Source: Bacillota bacterium
GTDB taxonomy: Bacteria > Bacillota > Sulfobacillia > DUSP01 > JBFMCS01
Direction: 5' to 3'
Length of the DNA: 64,000 nucleotides
NCBI GenBank assembly: GCA_040754315.1
Contig: JBFMCS010000062.1
Location: 12,081-76,080, forward strand
The position numbers and the translations under genes are program-made. The first letter of the stretch is position 1, and each line of letters opens with the position of its first letter. Shown piece by piece: positions 61,980-64,000 of this stretch. The notes under the pieces were generated by a model. That model had not been told where the DNA came from. It was given only the letters and a program-made list of their open reading frames with translations, and did not search any database.

Positions 61980-63017
61980 TCACTTCTTCAGGGCTGCGGC
62001 AACCAGCCCGAAGCAGCCGGTGAGCATCATGTCCCCGTGGGGGCTGGCCATGACCCCCATACCCTGGGCCAGGTACCTCCTGGGCCCGGTGATGGCCACC
62101 CGGCCAAAGGGAGACACCTCAAGGTAGTCCCCATGTATGTGGCAGCCGTGGCCACCCTCGGAGTAGACCTCGGAGTGAGTCAGCGTGCCCCGGGAGAAGG
62201 CCTCCAGGCGGGAGGCCAGCTTCCGGGTGGTCATGAGCCCCGTATGTTCTTCCAGGACACCCAGGACCCTCTCTCCAAGGATCAGTAGGGCGACGGTATG
62301 GGCGTTGCCCACGTTGAGCCCGATGAAGCCCTCCTGGGCCATGGCGGCCACCGCTTCATCCTGGAGCATCCCCAGGATTGCGGCGGGGCCTGTGTCCATG
62401 ACCAGGCACCCGGGGGCCTGGTCCTGCACCGACCGCATCCTGGTGAGGGATGCGGGCACATCGCGGTACCCCAGGTCCCAGAGGTTCCCCGAGCCGTCCA
62501 CGAAGCCCTTCCAGTAGCGGAACCTCACAACCCTGTTGGATTCAGTGGGGCCGTGCCCGTGGTCCTGCACGGCCACGGCCACGGAGCCGGGCATGGCCAC
62601 GTCGAAGCAGGACAGGGCCTGGGAGATGCCCTTGAGATCGAGGTCGCCCAGGGCGATGGCCACTGCCTTGGGAGGGGGGGCTTCCCCATCCTCCAGGATG
62701 GAGACCCCCATCCTGGCCACCTGCTCCAGGTTGTCCGAGAAGGTCAGGGCCGCGTCCCGGGTGGAGTAGGCACTGAGCCCCCTGTCAAGGTGCGCGCCCA
62801 GGGCCCGGGTGCATGGCCCGCCCCCCATGAGGTGCCCGTGGAAGTAGATGGGCCTCCCCTCCACGGTGGCCCTGCGGATTGCCCTGGCCACCATGAGGGT
62901 GGGGGACGGCATCACCATCCGCGGGGAGTTCTCCACGGGTCCGCGCTCCTCGTACACCAGGATGTCCTGGGTGCCGGCCCCGACGTCAACCGCTAGGATC
63001 CTCCTACCTTCCACCAA
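61980..63017 (-). CDS. DUF1786-family protein
   Basis: A 345-residue protein that begins ILAVDVGAGTQDILVYE, a phosphate-binding loop like that of actin/hexokinase-fold proteins, and later has VMDTGPAAILGM and GLNVGNAHTVALLI. This corresponds to the DUF1786 family (COG4812-like), sometimes annotated without proof as a pyruvate formate-lyase activating enzyme. No radical SAM motif is present. The TTG/GTG start region overlaps the end of the acyl-CoA dehydrogenase gene by 14 bases, so the two are coupled. Function unknown. Confidence 0.65.
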   Translation of the reverse strand: MVEGRRILAVDVGAGTQDILVYEERGPVENSPRMVMPSPTLMVARAIRRATVEGRPIYFHGHLMGGGPCTRALGAHLDRGLSAYSTRDAALTFSDNLEQVARMGVSILEDGEAPPPKAVAIALGDLDLKGISQALSCFDVAMPGSVAVAVQDHGHGPTESNRVVRFRYWKGFVDGSGNLWDLGYRDVPASLTRMRSVQDQAPGCLVMDTGPAAILGMLQDEAVAAMAQEGFIGLNVGNAHTVALLILGERVLGVLEEHTGLMTTRKLASRLEAFSRGTLTHSEVYSEGGHGCHIHGDYLEVSPFGRVAITGPRRYLAQGMGVMASPHGDMMLTGCFGLVAAALKK

Positions 63018-64000
63018 GGTTCGTCTTGGCCTCCTTGAGAAGGGCGCCGGATATCACCATCTTCATGACCTCTGATGTCCCTTCGTAGATCTGTGTTATC
63101 TTTGAATCCCTCATGAGGCGTTCCACATGATACTCCTTCATGTAGCCGTAACCCCCGTGGATCTGCACTGCCCGGGAGGTCGCCCGTTCAGCCGCCTCCG
63201 AGGCGAAGAGCTTGGCCATGGCTGCCTCTTTGGCGTAGCTGAGACCCTGGTCCACCAGGCTGGCCGCCCTCAGGTAGAGCAGGCGCGCCGCCTCGATCTC
63301 CGTGGCTGTCTCCGCCAGCATCCACTGGATTGCCTGGAAGTCCGATATGGGGCGGTCGAACTGGTGGCGTTGCAGGGAGTAGGTCAAGGCCCGTTCCAGG
63401 GCATGCTGGCCAATGCCCACAGCCTGAGCCGCTATGCCTATCCTGCCTCCGTTCAGGGTTGTCATGGCCACCTTGAAACCCTCTCCCTCCCGGGCAAGGA
63501 GGTTCTCCCTGGGGACCTCCACGTTCTCCAGGAGGATGTCCGAGGCAACGGAGGCCCTGATCCCCATCTTGTCCTCGGGCTCGCCGAAGGATACCCCGGG
63601 CTGGTCCTTGTTTACGATGAAGGCGGAGAGTCCCCTGGCCTTCTTCTCCGGGTCTGTGCTGGCGATGATGACGTAGATGGAGGCCTCCCGGGCGTTGGTG
63701 ATGAAGCGCTTCTGGCCGTTGAGGACGTATCCTGACGGGGTCCTCTCCGCCCGGGTGGCGATGGACCCGGCGTCGCTCCCGGCATCGGGTTCTGTGACAC
63801 CCAGGGCCCCCAGCCGCTCGCCGCTGGCCAGCAATGGGAGGTAGCGTTTCTTCTGGTCCTCGTTTCCCCAGGTTTGGATGGTGGATGCGCAGAGGTGCAG
63901 GTGGGTTTCGAATATCACGCCTGTGGAGGAACATGCCCTGGAGAGCTCCTCAATGCAGATGGACTGGCTCACCATGTCCTGCCCGGCGCCGCCGTACTCC
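63004..64000 (-). CDS. Acyl-CoA dehydrogenase (5' end outside the window)
   Basis: About 331 C-terminal residues. Family signatures are clear: ALGVTEPDAGSDAGSIATRA, SIYVIIASTDPEK, the catalytic glutamate region QIYEGTSEVMKMVIS near the end, and RAVQIHGGYGYMKEYHVERL. The enzyme uses FAD to desaturate an acyl-CoA and would pass electrons to an ETF. The frame is open to the window edge (EYGGAGQD before the first ATG), so the start lies beyond 64000. Chain length specificity is not visible. Confidence 0.93.
   Translation of the reverse strand, partial: EYGGAGQDMVSQSICIEELSRACSSTGVIFETHLHLCASTIQTWGNEDQKKRYLPLLASGERLGALGVTEPDAGSDAGSIATRAERTPSGYVLNGQKRFITNAREASIYVIIASTDPEKKARGLSAFIVNKDQPGVSFGEPEDKMGIRASVASDILLENVEVPRENLLAREGEGFKVAMTTLNGGRIGIAAQAVGIGQHALERALTYSLQRHQFDRPISDFQAIQWMLAETATEIEAARLLYLRAASLVDQGLSYAKEAAMAKLFASEAAERATSRAVQIHGGYGYMKEYHVERLMRDSKITQIYEGTSEVMKMVISGALLKEAKTNLGGR

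Noticed and set aside
1-64000. tRNA or rRNA genes
   Set aside because: No T-loop/anticodon arm combination or rRNA-like stretch was seen while reading both strands; a covariance search would be needed to exclude them fully.

Overview
The window looks like one chromosomal segment of a GC-rich, anaerobic, spore-forming Bacillota (Clostridia-like) bacterium. Supporting signs are CotF-type spore coat genes, corrinoid-dependent methyl transfer, a tungsten-type aldehyde:ferredoxin oxidoreductase, a molybdopterin oxidoreductase, histidine fermentation genes, an HspR-DnaK-GrpE operon and strong Gram-positive-type Shine-Dalgarno (SD) sequences with frequent GTG/TTG starts. I saw no rRNA or tRNA genes and no CRISPR array. 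All assignments come from reading the sequence; no database search was run.

Region by region. (1) 1-3.8 kb, + strand: branched-chain amino acid ABC transporter (binding-protein tail, livH, livM, livG, livF). (2) 4.5-8.4 kb, + strand: an iron(III) ABC transporter, fbpABC-like, behind a near-consensus promoter whose start site overlaps a Fur-box-like sequence. (3) 8.6-19.9 kb, - strand: a long run that combines an MttB-family methyltransferase without pyrrolysine, two corrinoid proteins, a complete Opp/Dpp-type ABC transporter, a PocR-AraC regulator and an amidase. This looks like uptake and demethylation of an unknown methylated compound. An aldehyde:ferredoxin oxidoreductase lies just upstream (20.1-22.0 kb) and an M29-like peptidase gene diverges from it.

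(4) 23.2-31.8 kb, + strand: by eye a less GC-rich island with a sigma-54 activator, a good -24/-12 promoter and a six-gene set: short-chain dehydrogenase, Na+/solute symporter with a 63-residue membrane partner, M20 peptidase, NodB-type deacetylase and an M28-like protein with an altered active site. (5) 32.0-33.9 kb: a cysteine-desulfurase homologue lacking the PLP lysine, with TusA-like and DsrE-like partners. (6) 34.0-36.7 kb: a secreted coiled-coil protein with FtsE and FtsX. (7) 37.3-46.1 kb: a broken saccharopine dehydrogenase gene, the heat-shock operon, coat proteins, ferritin, a decayed radical SAM gene, a zinc phospholipase C-like gene, a 226-bp IS1595-type miniature element with an exact target duplication, and VapBC.

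(8) 46.3-55.9 kb: a TIGR04076-like gene (+ strand), then on the - strand hutH-hutU-ftcD-hutI, a HisD-family dehydrogenase, a molybdopterin oxidoreductase and a small unknown gene. (9) 56-60 kb: a decayed zone in which an IS200/IS605-type tnpB element interrupts a sigma-54 activator, with toxin-antitoxin remnants and an intact MazEF pair. (10) 60.4-64 kb: a formate/nitrite-type channel gene interrupted by an in-frame TAG, a frameshifted cysteine-rich partner, a DUF1786-type protein and the 3' part of an acyl-CoA dehydrogenase gene.

The strongest candidates for new biology are the MttB/corrinoid/Opp operon, the sigma-54 peptide or amide catabolic island, the lysine-less desulfurase locus and the FtsEX-linked coiled-coil protein.
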